6,047 nucleotides of DNA from Nitrososphaeraceae archaeon (GCA_025922755.1 JAICHE010000079.1:1-6047); one strand, 5' to 3'; positions 1-5,140 are shown, numbered from the stretch's first letter. Program-made: numbers and translations. Notes: generated by a model from the letters alone, not told the origin.

Positions 1-1010
1 ACGATATCTCCAAAAAAAGTAAAAGCTATTGCAGTAACCATGATTACAAAAACAGCTATCCAAGGAGTTTTTGTTTTAAAATGAATTTTCTCTAAAATAG
101 GCGGGAACACTTTTTCTCTTGCCATACCATAAAAAATCCTTGAACCTGCAACAAGGGTAATCAAAACAGTATTGGTTATTGCAAAAAGAGCTATTGCTGA
201 AAGCAGGATGTGTGCCTCCGAACCTAATCCTCTTTCCGCTACAAATGCCATCGGCGCGCCTGAATTAGCAAGTTCTTCCCAAGGAACAACCCGAACAACG
301 GCTAATGAAACAAGTATGTAAAGAACTCCAGATATTAAAACTGATAAAATAATTGCCCTCGGTAAGGTTTTCCTAGGTTTTTTTACTTCTTCTGCAACGT
401 TTGCCATATCTTCAAATCCAATAAATGCAAAAAATATCAACACAAATGCAATAGCTATTCCAGAGAACCCAGTTGGACTATCAGTATAATCTACAGGTTC
501 AGGATTACTGATGGTAAAACCAATTACAATAATTAGTATTAACCCGGCTGCTTCAACTATAGTAAAAATTGTATTTGTCCAAGATGATTCTCTAATCCCT
601 ACAAAGTTTACAATTGAAAGAATACCTAATAATCCAATAGCAGAAATTATTATTGGGATGTCAAGAAATTCAGCAAAATAACCACCAAAACCTAATGCGA
701 CTGTTGCAGCAGTAATAATTGATGTAATTGCGGTTAACCATCCTATCACAAAAGCAAAAAAATTATTCTTAAATGCATTTTTAATGAATACATATTCAGC
801 TGCGGCCTTTGGAAACAAAGATGATAATTCGGCATAGCTAAAACCTGCAAATAATGCAACAATAGAACCTAACGCAAATGCCATCCAAACAGAATCTCCA
901 GCAAAACCTGCAGCTTCTCCTATTAGGACATAAATCCCTGCACCAAGAATTAATCCCACACCATACATTGTGAGTTGGAAAAGACCCATTCGTCTCTTTA
1001 ACTCAGACAC
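1..1010 (-). CDS. APC-family amino-acid permease, C-terminus cut by window edge
   Basis: This is probably a secondary transporter of the amino acid/polyamine/organocation (APC) superfamily, moving amino acids or related amines across the cell membrane; the substrate cannot be read from the sequence. I translated 336 uninterrupted codons. The N-terminus (MSELKRRMGLFQL) leads into a first membrane helix with the family motif GAGIYVLIG at residues 23-31. About nine hydrophobic segments follow, roughly at residues 12-32, 41-62, 83-108, 118-137, 146-166, 182-201, 216-240, 265-293 and 315-334. The hallmark FAFIGFEDMANVAEEVKKP lies at about 194-212. Family members are usually 430-480 residues with 12 helices, so about a quarter is missing at the window edge. 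The start is GTG at 1010, two bases after the YjbQ stop, with GGAG seven bases upstream. It is probably co-transcribed with and translationally coupled to YjbQ. The family call is firm; the substrate is unknown. Confidence 0.9.
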   Translation of the reverse strand, partial: MSELKRRMGLFQLTMYGVGLILGAGIYVLIGEAAGFAGDSVWMAFALGSIVALFAGFSYAELSSLFPKAAAEYVFIKNAFKNNFFAFVIGWLTAITSIITAATVALGFGGYFAEFLDIPIIISAIGLLGILSIVNFVGIRESSWTNTIFTIVEAAGLILIIVIGFTISNPEPVDYTDSPTGFSGIAIAFVLIFFAFIGFEDMANVAEEVKKPRKTLPRAIILSVLISGVLYILVSLAVVRVVPWEELANSGAPMAFVAERGLGSEAHILLSAIALFAITNTVLITLVAGSRIFYGMAREKVFPPILEKIHFKTKTPWIAVFVIMVTAIAFTFFGDI

Positions 1011-1012
1011 AA

Positions 1013-1432
1013 TTATTCTCCAATCACTTGTAATATTAGATCTCTATTTCTACTTCGTGTATCTAGCTCTAAAAATACAATTTGTTGCCATGTACCTAGA
1101 CATAATTGACTATCTATGAAGGGAATAGTAAGAGAAGGGCCAAGTAAGGAAGCTTTTACATGGGAATGGCCATTCCCATCATGCCACATCTTCTCATGAC
1201 CATAATCTAAATTCTCAGGTGCCATTCTTTTGAGCATTTCAGGAAAGTCATTAATCAATCCAGGCTCAAATTCAATGGTAGTGACTGAGCCAGTGGATCC
1301 TGAAACAAAAATTGTGGCATTACCATTGGTAATACCTGACTTGGCTATCAAATTGGATACTTTCTCAGTTAAATCAATCATGTCATTTTCTCCTTTAGAC
1401 TGAATTTTTATGATTTTTGTTAAAACTGTCAA
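1013..1432 (-). CDS. yjbQ: YjbQ/UPF0047 family protein (secondary thiamine-phosphate synthase type)
   Basis: The protein has 139 residues, the usual size for this single-domain, trimer-forming family. E. coli YjbQ has a weak thiamine-phosphate synthase side activity; the true physiological role in archaea is not settled. Family features seen are the N-terminal strand and SKGENDMIDLTEKV (12-25), GSTGSVTTIEFEPGL (45-59), DYGHEKMWHDGNGHSHVKASLLG (76-98, with H79, H84, N87, H89 and H91) and LGTWQQI (112-118). The segment that reads HTSA in E. coli is GSTG here, so one family His is absent. The start is TTG at 1432. An in-frame ATG at 1381 has an AAGGAG sequence before it, but starting there would delete the first strand that aligns with E. 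coli YjbQ, and a stop lies two codons above the TTG. The gene is divergent from a small membrane-protein gene and probably first in an operon with the permease. Family membership is strong; thiamine function is only inherited from the name. Confidence 0.9.
   Translation of the reverse strand: MTVLTKIIKIQSKGENDMIDLTEKVSNLIAKSGITNGNATIFVSGSTGSVTTIEFEPGLINDFPEMLKRMAPENLDYGHEKMWHDGNGHSHVKASLLGPSLTIPFIDSQLCLGTWQQIVFLELDTRSRNRDLILQVIGE
1018..1021 (-). promoter_or_regulatory. Ribosome binding site for the permease
   Basis: GGAG on the minus strand lies inside the last codons of the YjbQ gene, seven bases before the permease GTG. It supports the GTG at 1010 as the start. It fits an internal cistron of an operon, in contrast with the apparently leaderless first genes elsewhere in the window. 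Confidence 0.6.
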
Positions 1433-1454
1433 TGTTTAATCTAAGAATTTACAC

Positions 1455-1463
1455 GATTTTAAC
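1455..1463 (-). promoter_or_regulatory. TATA-like box for yjbQ
   Basis: GTTAAAATC on the minus strand is centred about 27 nt upstream of the TTG at 1432. That is the spacing expected for an archaeal TATA box on a leaderless or nearly leaderless transcript, and it favours TTG 1432 over the internal ATG. The region is AT-rich, so chance matches are likely. Confidence 0.4.
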
Positions 1464-1469
1464 ATACAT

Positions 1470-1477
1470 CTAAATTA
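1470..1477 (+). promoter_or_regulatory. TATA-like box for the small membrane protein
   Basis: CTAAATTA is centred about 24 nt upstream of the GTG at 1498, in the 65-bp divergent region shared with yjbQ. The match is weak in AT-rich DNA, but the spacing fits a leaderless transcript. Confidence 0.3.
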
Positions 1478-1497
1478 TCATTCATGAATTATTTTAT

Positions 1498-1737
1498 GTG
1501 GTATTTCAGTTAGCAATTGTAATAATTATTCCAATCATTATGGGAATAGTTTTTGTTCCCCCATTTGATGCACCTGAGACACCAGAAGAAGAAATTAAAT
1601 CTCCTACTGAACCTATTTCAGACCTTCCAGATAGGAATTTTCTTTATTTTTTCTTAATGTTAGTATGGTTATTTTTTCTAATTAGAATTTTATTTCAAAT
1701 CAAAAGAAAAACCTTCAAAATACAAAGAAAATTCTAA
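1498..1737 (+). CDS. Small protein with two membrane segments, unknown function
   Basis: I do not recognise this 79-residue protein. It has a hydrophobic segment at about 3-22 (AIVIIIPIIMGIVFV), then a Pro/Glu-rich linker at 23-47 (repeated PE/PT steps with E27, E30-E32 and E38), a second hydrophobic segment at about 48-68, and a basic C-terminus (69-79, rich in K and R). The positive-inside rule would put the basic tail in the cytoplasm and, with two helices, the N-terminus inside and the acidic linker outside. GTG at 1498 is the only usual start in frame below a stop at 1471-1473. The ATG at 1484 is in another frame and stops after nine codons. The regular amphipathic layout and the promoter-like upstream argue for a real gene. 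It converges on the cupredoxin gene with five bases between stops. Confidence 0.6.
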   Translation: MVFQLAIVIIIPIIMGIVFVPPFDAPETPEEEIKSPTEPISDLPDRNFLYFFLMLVWLFFLIRILFQIKRKTFKIQRKF

Positions 1738-1742
1738 TATTT

Positions 1743-2273
1743 TTATCGTACTGTCACTATACCTATTCTCCATGGATGAAGAGAACAAAAGTAATTGTAA
1801 ACACCAGATTCATCAAAAGTATATTCAAAACTATCTCCTGTCAAAAGAGGTGCACTGTTAAAAAGACCGATAATGTCCCCTTGAGAATTTTGACTCTGAA
1901 TGGTATGAGGAACAGAATCATCATTTACCCATTCTACCGTAGTTCCAAGATCAACTTCCAAGTTTAGAGGAATATAAAATCCTGTATTTGCAATATCAAA
2001 ATTCCCATTTGGAATAATTACCCTGGCACTAAGATTTTCAGTAACGGCTAGATCAGTTTCATTTTCTTCTAAATCAATCAAATCATTTTCTATTAGAAAT
2101 TTTATTGCATTAAGGAATTCAGTTTCTGAAATAGATCCTTGGCCATACCATAATGCAGTATTCTTTATCCATTCTGGAAGACTTTCAGCAGATGCGCTTT
2201 GGTAAAAAATAACTGATGTTAACAATAAACCGCCACATAGACCTAAAAGCCCTAATTTCTGTCGCCCCTCCAC
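1743..2273 (-). CDS. Secreted cupredoxin (type-1 copper protein) lacking the axial Met
   Basis: The protein has 176 residues. A signal peptide spans 1-29: basic RQK, a Leu/Gly-rich core and the cleavage site ASA|E. The Cys at 13 is not in a lipobox. A small helical segment, PEWIKNTALWYGQGSIS and following (33-66), resembles one common in secreted Nitrosopumilus-type proteins. The cupredoxin fold occupies about 83-176. The expected copper ligands are H123 (in VPHTI), C163 and H166 (in YFCSLHPW). Related archaeal plastocyanin-like proteins usually read CxxHPWM, giving an axial Met; here residue 169 is Arg. A blue or altered copper site is therefore inferred but not assured. The likely role is extracellular electron transfer or copper handling, in line with the copper-based respiration of ammonia-oxidising archaea. 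The start is GTG at 2273, the only one that gives a complete signal peptide; a stop lies further upstream in frame. It is transcribed alone. Confidence 0.88.
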   Translation of the reverse strand: MEGRQKLGLLGLCGGLLLTSVIFYQSASAESLPEWIKNTALWYGQGSISETEFLNAIKFLIENDLIDLEENETDLAVTENLSARVIIPNGNFDIANTGFYIPLNLEVDLGTTVEWVNDDSVPHTIQSQNSQGDIIGLFNSAPLLTGDSFEYTFDESGVYNYFCSLHPWRIGIVTVR

Positions 2274-2292
2274 AAACCTATGTGATTTTTAA

Positions 2293-2303
2293 TTTATTTA
2301 ATA
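2293..2303 (-). promoter_or_regulatory. TATA-like box for the cupredoxin
   Basis: TATTAAATAAA on the minus strand ends about 20 nt and is centred about 25 nt upstream of the GTG at 2273. The position is right for a leaderless archaeal promoter, but the whole 2274-2395 spacer is almost pure A+T, so specificity is low. Confidence 0.35.
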
Positions 2304-2341
2304 ATGAATTACAATTTTCATTTTTGATATTCAAATACTTT

Positions 2342-2369
2342 AAAAATTTAATAAATTATCAAAATTTTT
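2342..2369. repeat. AT-only inverted repeat downstream of the CBS gene
   Basis: AAAAATTT (2342-2349) and AAATTTTT (2362-2369) are exact reverse complements separated by 12 bases. They sit just past the 3' end of the four-CBS gene in a spacer that holds no gene. The repeat and its T-runs could help end the CBS transcript. A+T-only arms form weak hairpins and arise easily by chance. Confidence 0.3.
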
Positions 2370-2395
2370 CCAAATATTCTATAAAAATTATATTT

Positions 2396-3244
2396 TTAAT
2401 ACATTTCTTTATACAACATTTTTAGTTGCTCATGGGGAACAACATCAGAAAAAGCGTTCACTACATCACTTTTGCTAACCAAACCAACTAGATTTTGTTT
2501 TGAATCTAAAACCGGCACTCCACTAATTTTTTTCTTTATCATAACACTTGCTGCTTTTGCCAAATCTTCATCTTCATTTATCGTAACAAGATTTTCTTCA
2601 ATTAAATCATTTACAACTAGGTCCTTGTTTAGTGGAAGCAAATAATCTCTAGAACGAGTGGAACCTTTTGTAAAATAATCACTATGAGTAAGTAGAGTAT
2701 TACTCGAAATTAAACCAATAGCAACACCTTTTTCATCGGTTACAACCAATCTTGAAACATTATTTTGATTCATTAAACTTAATGCAAATTTAATGGAATC
2801 TGATTTTCTACATGTTATCATTTTAGTGCTCATAAAATCTTTAACAAGATATTTTTCACCAAAAACATTAGCATATGCTTTTACTAAATCAGTTCTAGTC
2901 ACAATTCCTGACAACTTTCCATTTTTGTCTACAATAACCACGGAACCAATTTTCAAATTATCCATTTTAGATGCACATTGATAAAAATCATCTTCAAGTT
3001 CATCAGTGATTAAAACTATATTTTTTTGCATAACATGATCAATAGGAATTTCATTAATAGCCCTTGAAGTTTTATCTTCTTCTAAAAATTTATTGATGTC
3101 TCGTTCAGTAATAATTCCTAAAGGCTTTGTATCTTCTGTAATAACTATTCTTTTTATTAAATTTGATTGCATTTTCTTTAACACATCAAAAATCGAAGAT
3201 TTTGGATTTGCAGTAATCACAGAAGAAGAATAAAGTTTTTCCAT
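2396..3244 (-). CDS. Four-CBS-domain protein, putative nucleotide sensor
   Basis: The 282-residue protein consists only of CBS domains, which pair into Bateman modules that commonly bind AMP, ATP, SAM or related ligands. Domain limits are approximately 5-56, 67-126, 133-191 and 209-268. Each repeats the pattern of a (V/I)xT strand, a helix, a core strand ending in VVxD or similar, and G-I/L-(I/V)-(T/S)-x-x-D. The ribose-contacting Asp is present in domain 1 (TERD, D49), domain 2 (TRTD, D119) and domain 4 (SKSD, D260), but domain 3 reads SSNT, with Thr183 in its place. There is no attached enzyme, transporter or DNA-binding domain, so it probably acts on a partner protein; that partner is unknown. 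It starts with ATG 81 bp below the winged-helix gene on the same strand and has its own promoter-like sequence. Stand-alone CBS proteins are abundant in this lineage. Confidence 0.92.
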   Translation of the reverse strand: MEKLYSSSVITANPKSSIFDVLKKMQSNLIKRIVITEDTKPLGIITERDINKFLEEDKTSRAINEIPIDHVMQKNIVLITDELEDDFYQCASKMDNLKIGSVVIVDKNGKLSGIVTRTDLVKAYANVFGEKYLVKDFMSTKMITCRKSDSIKFALSLMNQNNVSRLVVTDEKGVAIGLISSNTLLTHSDYFTKGSTRSRDYLLPLNKDLVVNDLIEENLVTINEDEDLAKAASVMIKKKISGVPVLDSKQNLVGLVSKSDVVNAFSDVVPHEQLKMLYKEMY

Positions 3245-3264
3245 GTTTTTATGATTAATTTTTT

Positions 3265-3276
3265 CATTTAAAAAGG
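3265..3276 (-). promoter_or_regulatory. TATA-like box for the four-CBS gene
   Basis: CCTTTTTAAATG on the minus strand has TTTAAA centred about 25 nt upstream of the ATG at 3244. The spacing matches a leaderless transcript, and the CC before the T-run is a rare GC step in this spacer. It suggests the gene has its own promoter apart from the upstream regulator gene. Confidence 0.45.
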
Positions 3277-3279
3277 ATC

Positions 3280-3299
3280 ATTGATTATCAAAATTGATT
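3280..3299. repeat. Small palindrome and direct repeat upstream of the four-CBS promoter
   Basis: TTGATTATCAA (3281-3291) is an 11-bp palindrome with a one-base centre. ATTGATT occurs at 3280-3286 and again at 3293-3299. They lie just upstream of the TATA-like box of the CBS gene, where an archaeal activator could bind. The elements are short and AT-rich, so chance is a real alternative. Confidence 0.25.
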
Positions 3300-3302
3300 T
3301 CA

Positions 3303-3325
3303 TTAAAAGGAAAAGGGATAAAGGG
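3303..3325 (-). terminator. Possible T-rich terminator of the winged-helix gene
   Basis: Directly after the stop, the minus strand reads as a pyrimidine tract, CCCTTTATCCCTTTTCCTTTT. Archaeal intrinsic termination depends on T-rich tracts and needs no hairpin. The T-runs are interrupted by C, so read-through into the CBS gene is possible. Confidence 0.3.
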
Positions 3326-3658
3326 TTAGGAAATATTTGGTACTACTTCGATCTCTACATTACTACCATTAAAAGATGTGGCAATAGCCTTTACCTTGCT
3401 CTTGTAGAGGAAGTATTTTTTTCCATCATCACTGATGGAACCGGATATTCCTAAGAGTTTGTTGTCATGAAGAGTTTGTAATCTTCGATATACTGTACTA
3501 ATGGGGATCTTAGTTTCAGCACTTATCTCCATTGCAGATTTTGGTTTTTCCATTGCAATTTCCAAAATTGCGCGGCAATACTTGTCTGACATTACCTCAA
3601 GAATAGCATCTTTTCTCGAGTCATCCTCAATTTTTCTTCCAGAAATTAACGCTTGCAT
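3326..3658 (-). CDS. Winged-helix transcriptional regulator (ArsR/TrmB-like)
   Basis: This is a 110-residue DNA-binding protein with one winged helix-turn-helix. Residues 15-37 (RKDAILEVMSDKYCRAILEI...) form the first helices. The helix-turn-helix lies at about 41-69: SAMEISAETKIP, then recognition helix ISTVYRRLQTLHDNKLL. A beta wing follows at 70-87 (SGSISDDGKKYFLYKS). The remaining tail ends in a Val/Glu-rich strand. There is no clear metal-binding CxC or ligand domain, so any signal is unknown; it could be a dimerising ArsR-like or TrmB-like protein. It starts with ATG at 3658, 128 bp from the divergent universal-stress gene. An inverted repeat covers its start codon and the far side of its promoter, which would suit autoregulation and control of the divergent pair. 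The fold is confident; the targets are inferred from position. Confidence 0.85.
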   Translation of the reverse strand: MQALISGRKIEDDSRKDAILEVMSDKYCRAILEIAMEKPKSAMEISAETKIPISTVYRRLQTLHDNKLLGISGSISDDGKKYFLYKSKVKAIATSFNGSNVEIEVVPNIS

Positions 3659-3710
3659 GGCTTTTTTGGGTGAAATTTAGATTTAATAGATCAGTATACC
3701 TTGCCATGCA
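3654..3710. promoter_or_regulatory. Inverted repeat bracketing the regulator promoter, possible operator
   Basis: TGCATGGC (3654-3661) and GCCATGCA (3703-3710) are exact 8-bp reverse complements. The left arm covers the regulator's start codon and the right arm lies beyond its TATA-like box. A second element, TTGC-N8-GCAA, lies at 3701-3716 across the right arm. These GC-containing words stand out in AT-rich DNA and could be operator half-sites, probably for the adjacent winged-helix protein. No binding can be shown from the sequence alone. Confidence 0.35.
3681..3688 (-). promoter_or_regulatory. TATA-like box for the winged-helix gene
   Basis: TATTAAAT on the minus strand is centred about 26 nt upstream of the ATG at 3658, the standard archaeal distance for a leaderless start. 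It lies midway between the arms of the inverted repeat. Confidence 0.4.
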
Positions 3711-3754
3711 CTGCAATCTTTTTGTTAATTTACGCCTAGGAAGTCTTGTATGAC

Positions 3755-3762
3755 CTTTAAAT
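3755..3762 (+). promoter_or_regulatory. TATA-like box for the USP-mdh transcript
   Basis: CTTTAAAT is centred about 28 nt upstream of the ATG at 3787. It is preceded by GACC, in the place of a BRE element. The spacing suggests a leaderless or nearly leaderless mRNA carrying the stress-protein and dehydrogenase genes. Confidence 0.45.
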
Positions 3763-3786
3763 TGGACTTTACAATCATTTTCAATA

Positions 3787-4221
3787 ATGTTATTCAAAAA
3801 TATCTTAGTGCCGTTTGATTTGTCTAGCCCTTCTCACCATGCCTTCAAAATAGCACTGGACATTGCACAAAAATATGATTCAAAAATCACACTTCTAACT
3901 TGTGTTGAAGGAGATGCTTGGCATCACAAATTCTATGATGCTCGTGCAGACTCGGAGCTATTAAAAAAACAGACTAAAGTTGCAAAAAAACAAATGGAAA
4001 AACTTGAGGTAGCAGCTAACAAAGTTGATGTTAAAATAAAATTACAAATTCTGAAATCCAATTCTGTAGTAAAAGACATCACCACATTTGCAAAATCTAG
4101 AAAAATGGATCTTATTGTTATTAGCTCTCATAGTAAATCAGGTCTTGATAAATTAATTTTGGGTAGTGTAGCTAACGGTGTGATTCAAAGAACACGTACT
4201 CCAGTTCTTTTGCTCAAATAA
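3787..4221 (+). CDS. Universal stress protein (UspA family), single domain
   Basis: The protein has 144 residues, the normal length of a single-domain USP of Rossmann-like alpha/beta fold, usually dimeric. Family features seen are the first strand and loop FKNILVPFDLSSPSHHAFKIAL (3-24), the second strand KITLLTCVEG (33-42), a long lysine-rich helix (58-79), and the C-terminal core MDLIVISSHSKSG...LILGSVANGVIQRTRTPVLLLK (107-144). ATP-binding members carry G-x2-G-x9-G-(S/T). Here both first Gly are Ser (S113 and S116), while G126-S127 is kept at the correct spacing. Nucleotide binding is therefore uncertain. The gene starts with ATG, is divergent from a winged-helix regulator, and is followed after 16 bp by mdh on the same strand, which points to an operon. 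Members in other organisms respond to starvation or stress; the specific role here is unknown. Confidence 0.92.
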   Translation: MLFKNILVPFDLSSPSHHAFKIALDIAQKYDSKITLLTCVEGDAWHHKFYDARADSELLKKQTKVAKKQMEKLEVAANKVDVKIKLQILKSNSVVKDITTFAKSRKMDLIVISSHSKSGLDKLILGSVANGVIQRTRTPVLLLK

Positions 4222-4237
4222 ATGAGATGAGATTTAG

Positions 4238-5140
4238 CTGATCTCTATTATAGGAAGTGGTTTGGTTGGTTCTTCGATTGCTTTTTTATGTGCATCTAAC
4301 GCTTTAGATGACATTGTTTTATTAAATCGTACAAAAAGTAAAGCATTAGGTGAGGCATTAGATATTTCAAATGCAATTCCCAAAAACTCTGATATTACAA
4401 TCAAAGGAACTGATGACTATTCAGAAATTAGAGATTCTAAGATCATTGTCATAACAGCAAGTACTGGGGTCTATTTAAAAAACAGAAATGAAATGATAGG
4501 AGCTCAAGTAAATATGATTAAAAATATTGCCAGTGAGATTAAAAAAAATTGTAACTCATCAAATATTTTAATAATTTCAAATCCCGTAGATGTATTGACT
4601 TATTATTTCATTAAAGAAACTAATTTTCCTCGAAATAATGTAATAGGAATAGCATCAAGTTTAGATTCTAGTCGATTCCGGTATTTAATTTCAAAAAAAA
4701 TTGGAGTTAAACAATCTCAAATATCTAATGCTTATGTTTTAGGAGAACATGGCGATTCTATGGTTCCTATTTTTTCCCAAACAAAAATCGATGGAAAAAA
4801 TGCTCTTAAAATAATTAATCACGCACAAAAGATGGAAATCACAAAAGATCTCAGAGATTATTGGAAATCTTTGAGAAATTTTAAAAGTAGATCACAATTT
4901 GGGATTGCAAAAAATACCCTCGATGTTATTGTTTCAATTCTTAATAACAATCCTCTACTTAGCCCAACTTCAATATTGCTTAATGGTGAATATAATCAGG
5001 AAAATGTCTGTATGGGGGTTCTTACTACAATTGAATCTAAAGGAATTTCAAAAATTCATACTATGGATTTAGACGAATCAGAAAAAAAATCATTTGATTT
5101 GTCTGCTCAAACCATTCGTGAAAACATTCAATCGGTTTAA
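4238..5140 (+). CDS. mdh: Malate/lactate-dehydrogenase family 2-hydroxyacid dehydrogenase, likely CTG start
   Basis: This enzyme of the LDH/MDH family interconverts malate and oxaloacetate, or a similar pair, with a nicotinamide cofactor in the cytoplasm. Motifs, numbered from CTG: dinucleotide loop GSGLVGS (6-12), NPVDVLTY (115-122), LDSSRFR (142-148, with D143 and R146 at the substrate/catalytic positions) and GEHGDS (169-174) with catalytic H171. The total is 300 residues, normal for the family. The TTG at 4262 would remove most of the GxGxxG loop, so the start must lie upstream. A stop at 4235-4237 leaves only CTG 4238 (or ATC/ATT codons), with a weak GATGAG upstream. The residue after strand two is Asn30-Arg31, not the usual Asp/Glu, hinting at NADP(H). 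The mobile loop (73-83) keeps R83 but lacks the MDH Arg or LDH Gln and appears one residue shorter. It is probably co-transcribed with the USP. The exact substrate is uncertain. Confidence 0.88.
   Translation: MISIIGSGLVGSSIAFLCASNALDDIVLLNRTKSKALGEALDISNAIPKNSDITIKGTDDYSEIRDSKIIVITASTGVYLKNRNEMIGAQVNMIKNIASEIKKNCNSSNILIISNPVDVLTYYFIKETNFPRNNVIGIASSLDSSRFRYLISKKIGVKQSQISNAYVLGEHGDSMVPIFSQTKIDGKNALKIINHAQKMEITKDLRDYWKSLRNFKSRSQFGIAKNTLDVIVSILNNNPLLSPTSILLNGEYNQENVCMGVLTTIESKGISKIHTMDLDESEKKSFDLSAQTIRENIQSV

Noticed and set aside
1776..1967. 63-codon open frame on the plus strand
   Set aside because: It lies wholly inside the cupredoxin gene on the opposite strand, and its translation has no protein-like features.
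2235..2240. Cys13 of the cupredoxin as a lipoprotein attachment site
   Set aside because: The preceding residues (LGL) do not form a lipobox, and a good ASA|E signal-peptidase site lies further on.
2216..2425. 69-codon open frame on the plus strand across the AT-rich spacer
   Set aside because: It overlaps the ends of two real genes, and the Phe/Ile/Asn-rich translation is what AT-rich non-coding DNA gives.
2793..2981. 62-codon open frame on the plus strand
   Set aside because: It is antisense inside the four-CBS gene, where the minus strand carries clear domain motifs.
3750..3818. Short upstream open frame of 22 codons overlapping the USP start
   Set aside because: It begins at the position of the TATA-like box, so it would not be in the transcript, and it has no supporting features.
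4227..4241. ATG 4227 as a start for the dehydrogenase through a frameshift
   Set aside because: It is in another frame and stops after four codons. A single sequencing error cannot be excluded, but CTG needs no error.
4262..5140. TTG at 4262 as the dehydrogenase start
   Set aside because: It would remove ISIIGSG, the first strand and most of the cofactor loop; the open frame encoding them continues to 4238.
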